The translations under genes were made by a program, and so were the position numbers. Positions 19,910 to 30,055 of a stretch of 64,000 nucleotides of DNA are shown in pieces. The stretch is from Tetrapyrgos nigripes. Taxonomy: Eukaryota > Basidiomycota > Agaricomycetes > Agaricales > Campanellaceae. How positions within the stretch are numbered: position 1 is the first letter of the stretch; each line of letters starts with the position of its first letter. The stretch is taken from NCBI GenBank assembly GCA_013368315.1, contig JAACJM010000013.1, forward strand, positions 434,001 through 498,000, given 5' to 3'. The notes under the pieces were generated by a model. The model was not told where the DNA came from. It searched no databases and saw nothing but the letters and a program-made list of their open reading frames with translations.

Positions 19910-20159
19910 GTTGGGTGCTGTTGGATTTCTGTGAAGATTGGGTGCAAAAGGTACTGCGCTGTTTTGATGGGAATGAGGAGGAAGCAGTGGTTTTGGCTTG
20001 ATGGGACTGGTGCAATGAGGAGGTTGTGCCTCGTGTGGACGAGTGTGAGTATGTGATGGTGCCTGTTGAAGGGTCGCAGGAGTAGGTCCCGGCAGTCTGT
20101 TCCATCAGGTGACACTGGTCCCAGACTGCTGGGGAGAAGACATCTGGCATGGTGTTCAT
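19662..20159 (-). CDS. Zinc-knuckle gag-like ORF of the retrotransposon
   Basis: A 165-codon frame overlapping the start of the RT frame. Its C-terminal third has C-x-x-x-x-x-C-x4-H-x-C-x-x-C spacing (DCKYNPCRQLHKCSKCRRNH), as in the zinc-binding end of gag proteins of fungal tyrosine-recombinase elements. The first half is Ser/Thr-rich. It could be the C-terminal part of one gag split by a frame change from the ORF at 20202-21224. Confidence 0.55.
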   Translation of the reverse strand: MNTMPDVFSPAVWDQCHLMEQTAGTYSCDPSTGTITYSHSSTRGTTSSLHQSHQAKTTASSSFPSKQRSTFCTQSSQKSNSTQLVRCWICPMSHRAKDHVASSSNFLKQLPSGHYGTPAEGEYCFGWNVYSDCKYNPCRQLHKCSKCRRNHPAWDHRAVSGGNQA

Positions 20160-20201
20160 GTCCTGTCCCGACTTGAAAATGGAGATAATAGTGGCAATGT
20201 A

Positions 20202-21224
20202 TCAGCGGTATGTAGGGAACAAGAGTAGATAGTTTGGCTGGTGAGCCACCTCAGCAAACATCCGTTCAAATGTGTCAGTGACCATGTGAGCTTGAGACGA
20301 GCCTGGGGTGGGCTCGTTCCAGGGAACGAAGTATGCCCTGATAACGGTGACCAGGTTGCTCCCAACTTCAGGCATGTCACCAGACTCCAAGTCTTCCAGC
20401 GGGATAGAGTTTCTCTTCCTATCCTCGACTCGCAGCTTTCCGTCTCTACCCAGCGACAATGCAGACGTGGGTTTTGATGCCACGAGAGCATGGGCAGTGG
20501 AAGGGTTAAGCTGAGACGAGAAATCGGGGAGGTTAACTTTATCCTGCCAGTGGTTGGCGAATGATTGCTGCATCTGTGCAGAAGCTGTCCAGGCACTCGG
20601 GGTCATCGCGGTCCCCCTAGCGGTGTGAGGGTCTGCTAGCATCCTTCCCAATCTGGTCTTCGACTGGGGTAGCAGAGCTTGCCCAGGAGCCACAGAGAGG
20701 AAGGTGTGCTGTGGTGGATATGCCCCAGGGTGACTGTGGAACTGGGGTGGAGGGTATTGCAGTGGAGGGTATTGCAGTGGAAGGTATTGTGGTGGAGGGT
20801 ATTGGACTGGCTGGTAGAGTTGGTGGTGTTGTTGTTGGACATATTGTGGTATCTGCTGAATATAAGGAGGGTGCTGCAGAGTGTACTGGGGTTGTGGTTT
20901 GGGATACAGAGTGGGTGACTGGGTATATTGTGGCTGTGGCTGCTGCTGAAGGTGTGTGGGACGCTGAAGAAGATATGGGGGCAGCTGGTGGGTATGGTGC
21001 AGCTGCTGTTGGGTGTATGTTGGTTGTAGCTGGGCATACTGCTGCTGTGACATGTACTGTGATAGGTGGACATGGGGGTCAGCCTGTTGGGAGCATCCCG
21101 GTGATGGCACAACAGGACCAGAGATTGTGCCACTCTGGGGGCATTTCATATTCAGTTCGTTTTTCAGCGATGAGGGACTCAGTTCATGGCCCAAGGTTTT
21201 ACGGAGCTGTTGGTGGAGTTCCAT
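20202..21224 (-). CDS. Gag-like Gln/His/Pro-rich ORF of the retrotransposon
   Basis: A 340-codon frame. The first half is built of Gln, Tyr, Pro and His repeats (YTQQQLHHTHQLPPYLLQ and similar). The second half is a globular-looking stretch with LEDLESGDMPEVGSNLVTVI and WNEPTPGSSQAHMVTDTFER. In related elements this position holds the capsid-like protein. No catalytic motif is present. The repeats arise from simple CAR/CAY runs at the DNA level. Confidence 0.55.
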   Translation of the reverse strand: MELHQQLRKTLGHELSPSSLKNELNMKCPQSGTISGPVVPSPGCSQQADPHVHLSQYMSQQQYAQLQPTYTQQQLHHTHQLPPYLLQRPTHLQQQPQPQYTQSPTLYPKPQPQYTLQHPPYIQQIPQYVQQQHHQLYQPVQYPPPQYLPLQYPPLQYPPPQFHSHPGAYPPQHTFLSVAPGQALLPQSKTRLGRMLADPHTARGTAMTPSAWTASAQMQQSFANHWQDKVNLPDFSSQLNPSTAHALVASKPTSALSLGRDGKLRVEDRKRNSIPLEDLESGDMPEVGSNLVTVIRAYFVPWNEPTPGSSQAHMVTDTFERMFAEVAHQPNYLLLFPTYR

Positions 21225-21937
21225 GCCACGTCACAATGTGTCTGTCCAGAGCAGCATGTGAGCATATCGTATCGTGTGACAGGGAGCATATAGGATCGGA
21301 TATTGCATGATGTATCATGTATCGTATCGTGTACTGTATCGCATATTGTGTTGCATATCGTGGTGTGGTAAAGAAAAAAGTACTCACCCTGGCCTGTCCT
21401 AGTAATGGACTGTATGAAGTGTGGAGGGTTCGTGAGGTCTCTGGAAGCGCCAGCAGAATGTGGTGTCCGAGGGGGATCACGGAGTTGTGCTCGGTGAGCA
21501 GCTTCCTCGGCCAGGCCATGCAGGCAGTCCTCGTCATGCAGGTTACGTTTGGTGGCCTCCTTGTCTGGGTCTGGCGAGTTTTCGTCAATGACAGGAGGGT
21601 CAGCATGTTGGACGTCCGGTGGGAGGGGCCTCAGATCGAGAGGGCGAGTCCTAGAAGGGTCACGGGGAGGAGCCATGGTGGGTTCCTCAGACTCGTAGTC
21701 GTCATCTTCTGCTTCGGAATCATGTTCCTCGTCCTCCGTGATTTGGTCATCTTCCCCAGTGAGTAGGCCCAGATCAAGAGTAGAAAACACGGGAGCGAGG
21801 CCGCCACCGCCTTGTTTGCAGGGCAGGTTGCAAGTTGGGTAGCATCTGTTGGTCTTGGGGGCCTTGGCGGCTTTGGTCAGTTTCGATGAGTTACCAGTTT
21901 CCATTGACATGTCGTGAAAGAACGCGGTAGAGAACAT
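21179..21937 (-). CDS. Acidic N-terminal ORF of the retrotransposon, probably 5' part of gag
   Basis: A 252-codon frame with a Cys/Lys-rich start and a highly acidic stretch (GEDDQITEDEEHDSEAEDDD), then Pro/Arg-rich sequence. It overlaps the next gag-like frame by 46 bp. A splice donor-like GGTGAGTAC near 21384 suggests it may be spliced to the following ORF, but no acceptor restores the frame. No known domain. Confidence 0.4.
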   Translation of the reverse strand: MFSTAFFHDMSMETGNSSKLTKAAKAPKTNRCYPTCNLPCKQGGGGLAPVFSTLDLGLLTGEDDQITEDEEHDSEAEDDDYESEEPTMAPPRDPSRTRPLDLRPLPPDVQHADPPVIDENSPDPDKEATKRNLHDEDCLHGLAEEAAHRAQLRDPPRTPHSAGASRDLTNPPHFIQSITRTGQGEYFFLYHTTICNTICDTVHDTIHDTSCNIRSYMLPVTRYDMLTCCSGQTHCDVAWNSTNSSVKPWAMN

Positions 21938-22114
21938 AAGGCGGAGGCTTCAGGCAAAAGCGGGTACCAAAAGACATGAGAGATATCGAGATATAGCTAT
22001 CTAGTGCAGCGAGGAAGAAGTGACGAGGAAGAGAAAAGCCGAGGTGTACACGTGACTACCCTCAGCTACTACATCCGAAAACACTCATTACTCCCTACTG
22101 TCTTACTGCTACAC

Positions 22115-22830
22115 AAGTTAGCGCCCGTATTTCGTTTTCGGTCTGTCACACTTAGTCACATCTAGTCATATAGTAGTCACAGCAGGCTGCACGTCATCAT
22201 GTATCATCCTCTACTTTGCCTCTACTACTCTACTCATATTTCTTTCTAGCTGTTACTCAGACCATAGAGACAAAGTGCTTGTATCTTTCATCATTTGGGC
22301 TCAAGGCATAGTCTGCAAGAAGGTCCAGTTAACCGCATTTAATGACTGGGTTACGTGGGCAGAGATATCGGGTGTTATGGATCATTCGTAGGGCTGGGCT
22401 CTGATACCAACTCGGAACTGCTGCTGCATTTGTAGAAACATTTCCTCATATTCGTCAGTAGAAGATGAATCAGATATTGCTATTTCTGATTCAGAGGAGA
22501 GAGGAGCTGGAGGAGCGGGAATTGGAGCTGGAGTCACTGCTAGAGGAGCTTGACTTAGAACCCTCTGACTCGGAGTCAGAGTCAGACAAGTCTGCAGAAA
22601 GGTGGATTAATTGGGTAAAATTGCAGGTAAGGGCATGCATAAGGTAGGCCCTTTTATATTGCGCATGTACGCTGGGTTTCCGTGGCATAGCAGGATATAG
22701 ATAGTACTTAGTGTAGAAAGTTATTGATTGTACGTATGATTATCTACGGCACTTTACAGCGTGATTTCCATTTTAAGAAGGCGTGACATTGGTAAGCAAA
22801 AAACCGAAAACAAAATACGGGCGCTAACTT
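22115..22830. repeat. 28-nt inverted repeat pair inside the right end of the retrotransposon
   Basis: The segment at 22115-22142 is the complement of 22803-22830 with one mismatch. Both contain AAGTTAGCGCCCGTATTT. They bound about 660 bp containing a Glu/Ser-rich open stretch (22465-22647) that I do not recognise. No clear target duplication was found, although CTAC occurs just outside both arms. This may be a nested MITE or an internal inverted repeat of the host element. Confidence 0.55.
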
Positions 22831-22886
22831 CTACCGTCAACTTTGAAGGTCCCTAATTACACTTCCATTCTCCTTGCACGCAAAAC

Positions 22887-25285
22887 ATGCCTGAGCTGTT
22901 GGAAGTCCGTATTACATCTCTGAATCTCAGCATGTACCCACTCGTTTACAGATAACCACGCCAAGTTTGGCGTACATCTGTCTTGGAGGTTTTGCGGTCG
23001 CTGTGAGTGTCCTAAAATTTTCTGAATATTATGGCTGTCAGTCCTAATCAAACTCGCAGTTCTCTATGGTTTCGCTCCTCGTCAAAGAAAAGGTTGGCGG
23101 GAGTAGTGAGCTCAGCAATAGTGGTACTGACTAGGGAATGTCGTCAGTTTTATATCAATGAAGGTTTGCAGTCGCTGGAGGTATGTACAATTAGTATACC
23201 TCTGCAGCGATTCTTACGCTCCGCAGTAGCTCATTTATTGCGTGTTCCTGTCAGCTAAAGCTCATAATTTCAAGTCGTTCTCGGGACAGCGTTTGGTGCG
23301 TGTATTGTTCTATGATGTGGAAACCTTTTGATGATAAGTTTTTTGTACTACTTAGGTATCGCCATCGGCCCTCACGGAGCCAATGCCTTCGACCCCCGTT
23401 CTTGGAGTCATGAAAGCAACAACGAAATAACGCTCGAGGTTATGCGCGTAGTTCTCGCTACTGGTCTCTTCGCTATTGGAGTCGAGATCCCCCGTTCTTA
23501 TATGCGAGACCATGCCAAGGGATTGTTGGTCTTGGTAGTCCCGGTTCGTCGATGTGCACGATCCTGTTGGGATTTTTTTGGTTGATATGGATGTAGACGA
23601 TGGCTATTGGATGGGGTATTGTCTCCGGTCTGTTGGACTTTTGCGGATGTTTACTTGCGAACCTGTGGCTGACGCGGTTGCAGGTATACTATACGCCCTA
23701 TTTCCTCAGATAGGATTCTATGGTTGTCTGGTAATTGCAGCATGTCTTACTCCTACAGACCCTATCATCTGCGCTGCCCTTGTCGGTGAGAAAACCTACC
23801 ACAAGCAGTTTTGGTACCAACTAATTTTTGTATCTTCTAAGGTGGAAAGTTCGCCGTCAAACATGTACCTTTGAATCTACGCCAGATTCTTTCAGCAGAA
23901 TCAGCCGCTAACGATGGCTTGGCATACCCTTTCCTCAGCATATCCACCTACCTCATCTTAGACGCTACATCTAGAGAAGCGGTCGGACACTGGTTTCTAA
24001 TTGGATGGTTGTGTAAGCACTCATTTCCATACGTACGTCAAGGATCATCGCCAACTTTGAAATTTAACAGACCAAGTTATCTGTGGAACTGTGCTAGGTG
24101 CTGTAATGGGTATGATTATCAACTGCTTTTTGTGCTCAGGAGCACTGACAACCACTTAGGTATGCTGTTCAGCTATATGATGCGAGTTTCTCATCGGAGA
24201 GGCTACATCGATCGCGAATCCTATGTCGCACAGTATCTTGCTTTAGCGTTCCTTACCATCGGGATAGCAAGTACTCTTGGGATCGACGACTTGTTGGCTG
24301 CTTTCGCGGCTGGCAATGCGCTCTCTTGGGACGGGCAGTTTAACCGGCAGACAGAAGGCGACGTGTTCTCCGCAGTACTGGACCTGATCCTGAACTGTGC
24401 CTGCTTCGTGTACATTGGTGCATGGTTGCCTTTCGCCTCGTTCAATGACACTAGCCTGGGTCTTGACGTTTGGCGTTTAGTTGTGCTTGTTTTGGCTATC
24501 CTGGTGTTGAGGCGTATCCCCTCGATACTTGTACTGTACAAATGGGTTGAAGAAATCAAGGATTGGAAGGAAGCTTTGTTTACGGGTCACTTTGGTGTGC
24601 CTTTGTATTCATCATTCTATAGGGACTAGTCTGACAGACTGTTTTGCAGGCCCCATGGGTGTTGGCGCCATATTTGTTTCTACTCTGGCGGTTACTCGCC
24701 TACCAGAAGCTCATAACCCTCCTCAAAATCAAGAAGAACATCTTGCGTTGGTTTTACAACCTATAGTCAGTTTTGTCGTGCTGTGCTCCATCATCATACG
24801 TGCGTGCATTCAGCCTTGGTGTTTTTTCCCCCTCCGTCAACTTACATTGTCATTCAGATGGTCTTTCTATCCCATTCTTCACTATGAGCAGGACTGTCTC
24901 TCGAACACTCTCCATTCCCATTTCTTCAACCACTAGATCAACTTTGCCAGACTGGGCTCTGGATCTGCGCAGGGCTCCGATTTTTAAATCCGCTTCTGGA
25001 ACCTCCACTCCGATGCAACGGAATACATCCAATACCAACGTCGTCAGAGATATCGATGTGGATGTCGAAGCTGGTATAGGTGAAGATTACGTCCGGGTCC
25101 ATGATAATGGTGACCAGATGAAGACGAAGGGAAAGGGAAAGGAGAAAGAGAAGGAAGTAGGAACTGCACAGATTGAGGACGATATCGAGCAAGCGGTCAG
25201 CCGTGCGCAGTCTCCGGTGAATGTACCTGGTACGCTAATCGTGGAGAAGAGAGCGGTTCAGTTCACAGACATCGAGATTGAATAA
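22887..25285 (+). CDS. NHA1: Na+/H+ antiporter, NHA1/Sod2 type (CPA1)
   Basis: A plasma-membrane alkali-cation/proton exchanger that exports Na+ and K+. The first exon is only MPELLE, followed by ITTPSLAYICLGGFAVA, the family N-terminus. FGIAIGPHGANAFDPRSW, LTPTDPIICAALVGGKFA and ESAANDGLAYPF are the hallmark motifs of fungal Nha1/Sod2, including the ion-binding Asp of the S-A-N-D-G segment. FGPMGVGAIF and LSIPFF close the membrane domain. The C-terminal tail is short, charged (KGKGKEKEKE) and ends at TAA 25283-25285. All introns can be placed without breaking the frame, so the gene is probably functional. The retrotransposon ends 31 bp upstream of the ATG. The native promoter is therefore displaced by 7.2 kb or replaced. 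Confidence 0.92.
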
Positions 25286-25762
25286 CACATTTTGCAGGCT
25301 TGGGTGCATACGGTCGGGTTTGGCACTTGAGTCAGTCTGTGAGTTGGGATGAGATGAGATGGTGAAGTGGGTGTAGTTTGCTGTCCGAAGGTAGTGGGGT
25401 TATGTCAAAACCACCATTGTTCTTAGAAGAACAAAATAGAAATCGTTACAAAAGATATAATTACATGTCCTGGTCGATAGATAGATTGATACTTAGATAG
25501 GTTACACCGCTACCGGACCTTTATAAAAACCACCGGTGATGCACAACACCGTTGCACCAGTGCGGTGGCCGAGAGATAGTGAGGTGACAGGGATATATAG
25601 GGACATACAGAGCTGGACAAGCCAATGACGACTAGGAATGAAGAGTACACGGGGTGTTTGCTTTGTGTCATCGCTGTGAAGAGAGGTCCCATCCAAAAGC
25701 GACTCGGACTCACGCTGCTTCAGTCTTCCCAAACATCAACTCGGCATTGCCGAACCTCCAAA
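25286..25762. other. Intergenic between convergent NHA1-like and cupin genes
   Basis: Shared 3' flank of two convergent genes. Nothing coding, repeated or RNA-like is recognised. Confidence 0.4.
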
Positions 25763-26764
25763 TCACTCCGAAGCCTCACTAAATTCCTTATACTCCGTCT
25801 TAAACCCAGCAATACCCTTGCCAATCCAACGACCTAGAACAACATTCGCAAGTCTACCCGACCAAAGAGGGAAATCCACCAGAACGACATCAGAAGAGTC
25901 GAGGAAGGCAAGCATTTGGAATAGATTGGGAGCATGGCCTTGCATGGTTGCAGAGGAGAGATAGCCATAAAAGTTGTGGATGAAGGATTCGTCGAAACTA
26001 CAGCAGCGTTAACATGAAGGAGAAACGTTGAATAAAGGGGTCAACATCTAGGGTCGTACTCACCCAGCATTCGGACCACCGCTCACGGTGATGTGGACAT
26101 CAAGGTCAGCACCTGCGTCTGGGTCTGACCAGAACTGTGAGAAAGTCAGACATTTAAACAATAACATCAGCTATCCTGAAGCCCTAGCAAGGAAGTGGCA
26201 ACGCACAGTATGATAATGATAGGGAGGAATCGTCACAGTCTCTCCTGCGTGTAATTTTCCTTGCTTTCCGTCAAGGTCGTAACATAAGACCCCGCTTTTC
26301 TAAAGAATGCACGTATGAGAACCGTTCTGGAGGCATCAAATCAAGACTCACCACATCGAATCGTTCCGTTTGATAGATGTGCCAATGGTAGGGTGCTGCA
26401 TACGTTCGGAAACAGAAGATAGATCTTCAATCAGTCTCCGAGCACTCCGAGTCTCTTCGAAAATACATACGCGTCGCAGTAGATTTGCGTCCGGCCCCTG
26501 TATGCGGATTCGAGTGCTTGAAAACTTGACGGGAGGTAAAGGAATTCCCATCAGCTTGGACGAACCAAGTCTTAAGGGCTCCGTCAAAAAAGTTCCATGC
26601 GCCGTCTGGGTCGCGTTTGGGTGTCTGGAGTGGGATCTACAGATGTGTAATGGACGTAGATGTGAAGAGTTAGTTACTTGGAGATGTGAGAACGTAGCCG
26701 GCAGACCCTAGCCAGGTCTACGCTCACAATAACTTGGAGCGGACGTACACACCTGAGAGAACAT
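25763..26764 (-). CDS. Cupin-domain protein
   Basis: A small beta-barrel (RmlC-like cupin) protein. Exon 1 encodes only MFSQ (ATG at 26764). Then IPLQTPKRDPDGAWNFFDG, APPYHWHIYQTERF-type cupin motif 1 (here PPYHWHIYQTERFDV), VLCYDLDGKQGKLHAGETV and motif 2 IPPYHYHTFWSDP, with the metal-ligand His residues in both. The C-terminal half FPLWSGRLANVVLGRWIG is helical. Homologous architecture is common in Ascomycota and Bas­idiomycota, with no assigned reaction that I know. Small-molecule binding or isomerase/oxygenase activity is possible. The exon junctions keep one frame throughout. Confidence 0.75.
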
Positions 26765-27686
26765 GGAGAAGGGTGAAGGCGAAGACTGTCTAGTCACATT
26801 GGACAACAACTTATATCATTCTGTATATGTTGGGAAGTATGAGTTTGGCTCGTCGGTCTCACGAGAGCCTGATATCATGGTGATGAGAGTTTGGTGAAGG
26901 CCGCCGTGACAGGTCTGACCACGCGCCTCTCCTTCCGCGGGTGTAGCCCAACGATGAAGCTTGAAGCAGGCAATTGCAAGAAGCAATGGATCATTGGGAA
27001 TGAGTCAGTGCTTTCAAGACTACTTTCTGTGCTTCTTGAGATTCCTCACGAATGAAGTACCTTAACTACTTAGCTAAATGCTTCTCATCAATTGCCAAGT
27101 CCTTTGAAAAGGACTGCTATGAAATTCGTCCTTCTATGGCCTTTCAGCTGCTACACGATGCAGACTTGGCGCGTAGTCTAGCTCCTTCTCGCAGGAATGT
27201 CTGGTTACAGCGTCGATGAACTGAAGGGTGGCATCGTTCGCGTTCAGAATAAGAGGGGGATTTTGGAACTATTGTAGCATTGATAATAACACAAATAGAC
27301 AAATGGATAGGCTTTGGTTTTAAAAGTAAGTTGTAGAACTAGAAGGAAAAAGTCAGTTCTTGGTCTTCATTCACGCAAGCAAGGGGACTTGCAGGACAGA
27401 AGGAGAGAGAGGAAGGGATTCAGGCGGATAAAACGAAAGGAGCACTCACCAGAAATACAACATGCACGCTTTCTTGACGAGTTGGGTTACTATGTACCAA
27501 GTCTGTGAGTATAGTACCAGAGGATAGAAAGTCGAACTACAAGTTATAATATCATTCTATTCTGTCAGAGCATATACCTTCCCCAAACAAAGACTATGAA
27601 CCAGGACAAGGATCACGGCCAAGACGAAAAGCAGAACCCGCCTCAAAAACGTGCACCAAGCAAGAACCCAGGAGGAGGACACGTGT
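26765..27686. other. Intergenic, upstream of the cupin gene and 3' of mago
   Basis: No gene was resolved. An open stretch at 27314-27508 (plus) is basic, low complexity and lacks family features. The part next to 27687 should be mago 3' UTR. Confidence 0.35.
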
Positions 27687-28484
27687 TTATATGGGTTTGA
27701 TTTTGAAATGCAGGGAGATGAGGGAGAAGACAAGACACTGTGTGACAAGACGAGTGCGAGGATTAGATACAGCAGTGAATGCACAAAAGAACGGAAACAC
27801 CCACTCTCAGATCCTGAATCAAATAGTAAAACACACGGAGACCCTCAGGGTCCTCGCTGTCTTGGATATCCACCAAGGAACCAATTTTCGCGGTCTACAT
27901 CAGGGAGATGAAGTGAATACCCAGCCAGTGAAAATGTCAGCTTTATCCTCACTTCAAACGCAATGTGGTCACTCCCAATCCTAATCTCCAGTTCCTGTTT
28001 ACCAACAATGTTCTTTTTGGGCCAGTTGGTGTCGTCTTCCCTATATACCGGACATACGCGTCAGCTCCTGGCCTCCAAAACAGAGATAGGCGACATACTT
28101 GACGATCTCACTGGCCTCGATGATCCGTTTGAACTCTTTCACGACGAGTGGGCTGACCCACACTGTAGGAAGTGCCATCAGCAAAAAGAACGCCAAGACA
28201 TAAGACATAGGGTATCCACTCACTCTCTTTCCTGATCAAACTATCATTCCTATAATTCGAGTTGTTTGCATATCGCAAACGACCATGTGAGTACTCGAAT
28301 TCGAGGAATTCGTGGCCGTGTTTGCCAGAGTGACCGGTGCTGGATTGGATTGGATTGGGTTGAGGTTCCACGAAATCTCAAAGAAGAAAGACATACTAGT
28401 ATCTGTAGATGCATGAGTGCAAGTCTCTTCAAACAGATGAGAAACGCACCTCAAGTAGAAAGGATCGTTATCTGTCGAGCTCAT
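27687..28484 (-). CDS. mago: Mago nashi, exon-junction-complex core
   Basis: Mago pairs with Y14 and locks eIF4A3 on spliced mRNA. Seven exons give about 150 residues of the usual length. The start [20 protein letters not shown] is followed by [69 protein letters not shown] and the end [16 protein letters not shown] with TAA at 27689-27687. A 6-nt exon at 28397-28402 supplies the middle of the RYYTGH motif. Skipping it loses two residues and leaves a mutated junction. The start lies 106 bp from the divergent RSM10 start, so they probably share a promoter. Confidence 0.95.
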
Positions 28485-28590
28485 TTCGAATTTTTTGTAA
28501 TGGACGCACGTCGTCAACGTTTGTGACACGTAGTGACAGTGTCACGCTCACGAGAAATTTCACGTCTTCCGAAATTTCGTGTCGACGTCA
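28485..28590. promoter_or_regulatory. Bidirectional promoter of mago and RSM10 with two GAAATTTC boxes
   Basis: Only 106 bp separate the two start codons. The palindrome GAAATTTC occurs at 28554-28561 and 28571-28578, the second inside CGAAATTTCG. GAA-N2-TTC is the form of a heat-shock element dimer. A near-palindromic GTGACAGTGTCAC lies at about 28533-28545. Confidence 0.45.
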
Positions 28591-29980
28591 ATGCTGGGAC
28601 GACCGCTCGCCCGTTCCTTTCAACATGCTCTCAGAGTGTCAAGCAGGTGTAGACACCTGGACAGATATCCTGCAAGGCCGGTGTAAGTGTTTCTAGCAGT
28701 GGAACGTTTGTTTTGCTCATCGTTTTACAGAGCCTTTTATGCGACTGCTTCAAACTCTGGCAATGGAAGGAGAAAAAAAACCCTCCTTGGCCGCGAACAC
28801 GGTTTCTCAAGATGAAACGGAAGACTTTATTGATCTTGATCCTGACCTTGAGGCAGAATTTCTTGCTCAGGCAAAGCAACTCGAAGAGGATGCTGCTGCA
28901 CTCGGCTTGGAGGATCATAATAGGTGTGTAAAGTCCATATTCCTCCTTTGATTATTCTGACTATATTGGTATCTAGTATCACGGATGAAGAGTTAAAGGA
29001 ACTGTAGGCCGAGGGTTTTTCGTTGACAATGGTGCTTCTACTGACTGTTGGTTTCAGAGGCGAACTCGCACTTAGCGGAGCTCAGATGCCTTCCCTCCAG
29101 GAGCCTGAAAAGTATGTCGCGTCATCATCAATTTTGCTCGTGTTTTGACGCCTCCGCCCTACAGGTTAGCCGAAAACGAAGAGCAATTGTTCGAAAGACC
29201 GTTCGTATCTCTTCCTATACCTCACACTTCTCACCCACTAACAAACAAACCTCCAGATCCTCTCAACCTCTTTGGCCAACCTCACCGCCTTCCAACGCCC
29301 TTCCAACGCCTCCCAAACTCGACCCCCGAACCCTCCCACGCGACATCCCTCTCGAGCGACTCGGTCCAAATCCTTCCGAAGAAGACTTCGCCTCCACTCT
29401 CGTACACGGTCGTTCCATTCACCTTCCCTTCTTCCACCCAAAAACCCACGGCTACCCAGCTGCCGTTATACAATTCCGCTCATACCACCCCCGTCTCCTC
29501 GACCTCTTTTCTCATTTCGCTACACACGCAGCCTCGTCTCTAGGTATCCCTTGTTCTCGCGTGGCGTATCTCCCAACTCAACGTACGTTGTGGACTGTAC
29601 CGAGGTCTCCTTTCATCTACAAGAAAAGTCAGGAAAACTTTGAGAGAAAGGTACATAAAAGAATGATTAAAGCCTGGGATGCAGACGAGGAGGTTGTAGA
29701 AAGGTGGTTCAAGTACTTGAGAAAGCATGAGTTGGGAGGTGTTGGTATGAGGATGGTTAAGTGGGAGAGAATGGAGTTGGGAGTTGGGAGGAAACGACTG
29801 GCGCATCTGAAGGGTGTGGCTTTGGGAGCGGCGGATGCACAGTCGGTTCTTCATGCTGAGCAGATCAGGGATCTTGGAGCGCAGATTGTCAAAGAAGAGA
29901 TGACTGGTGTCACGAATGATGGTGTTGCTCGTCCAGTTGCAGGGAAGGAGGTGGTGGTTCAGGCGAAAAAATCTACTTAG
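28591..29980 (+). CDS. RSM10: Mitochondrial small-subunit ribosomal protein S10, apparent frameshift in N-terminal region
   Basis: The uS10m protein of the mitochondrial ribosome. The C-terminal domain is clear: SIHLPFFHPKTHGYPAAVIQ, PRLLDLFSHFATHAASSLGI, RTLWTVPRSPFIYKKSQENF and the GVGMRMVKWE loop, ending at 29980. The best start is ATG 28591, giving a typical transit peptide (MLGRPLARSFQHALRV, then SSRAFYATAS after a 79-bp-class intron). That frame then meets a run of eight A at 28773-28780 and goes out of phase with the acidic linker (EDFIDLDPDLEAEFLAQAK) that leads into the S10 domain. With seven A the frame would be continuous. Alternatively translation starts at ATG 28625, which stays in frame but lacks a transit signal. 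Four more short introns follow. Confidence 0.85.
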
Positions 29981-30055
29981 AAGAGCCTATAATGGTTTGC
30001 TTAATATATCATCACTCTTTATTTTCACGGTTCCACATTGTCAATGTCATTATCG

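Larger units (their letters stand above)
15644..22855 (-). mobile_element. DIRS/Ngaro-like tyrosine-recombinase retrotransposon, degenerate
   Basis: A 7.2-kb element transcribed on the minus strand. Its termini are a 19-nt inverted repeat, TAGGGACCTTCAAAGTTGA at 15644-15662 and its complement at 22837-22855. The order in its own direction is a Gln/His/Pro-rich gag-like ORF, a zinc-knuckle ORF, reverse transcriptase, RNase H, then a tyrosine recombinase. This order, with a YR instead of a DDE integrase and no LTRs, places it among DIRS/Ngaro elements. Inverted ends fit DIRS better and gene order fits Ngaro. No target duplication is seen, as expected for YR elements. The RT part has two stops and a frameshift, so the copy is not autonomous. 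Its right end abuts the NHA1-like start codon. Confidence 0.85.

Noticed and set aside
20711..21310. 199-codon plus-strand Gly/Val-rich frame
   Set aside because: It is the antisense reading of Gln/His/Pro codon repeats in the gag-like ORF.
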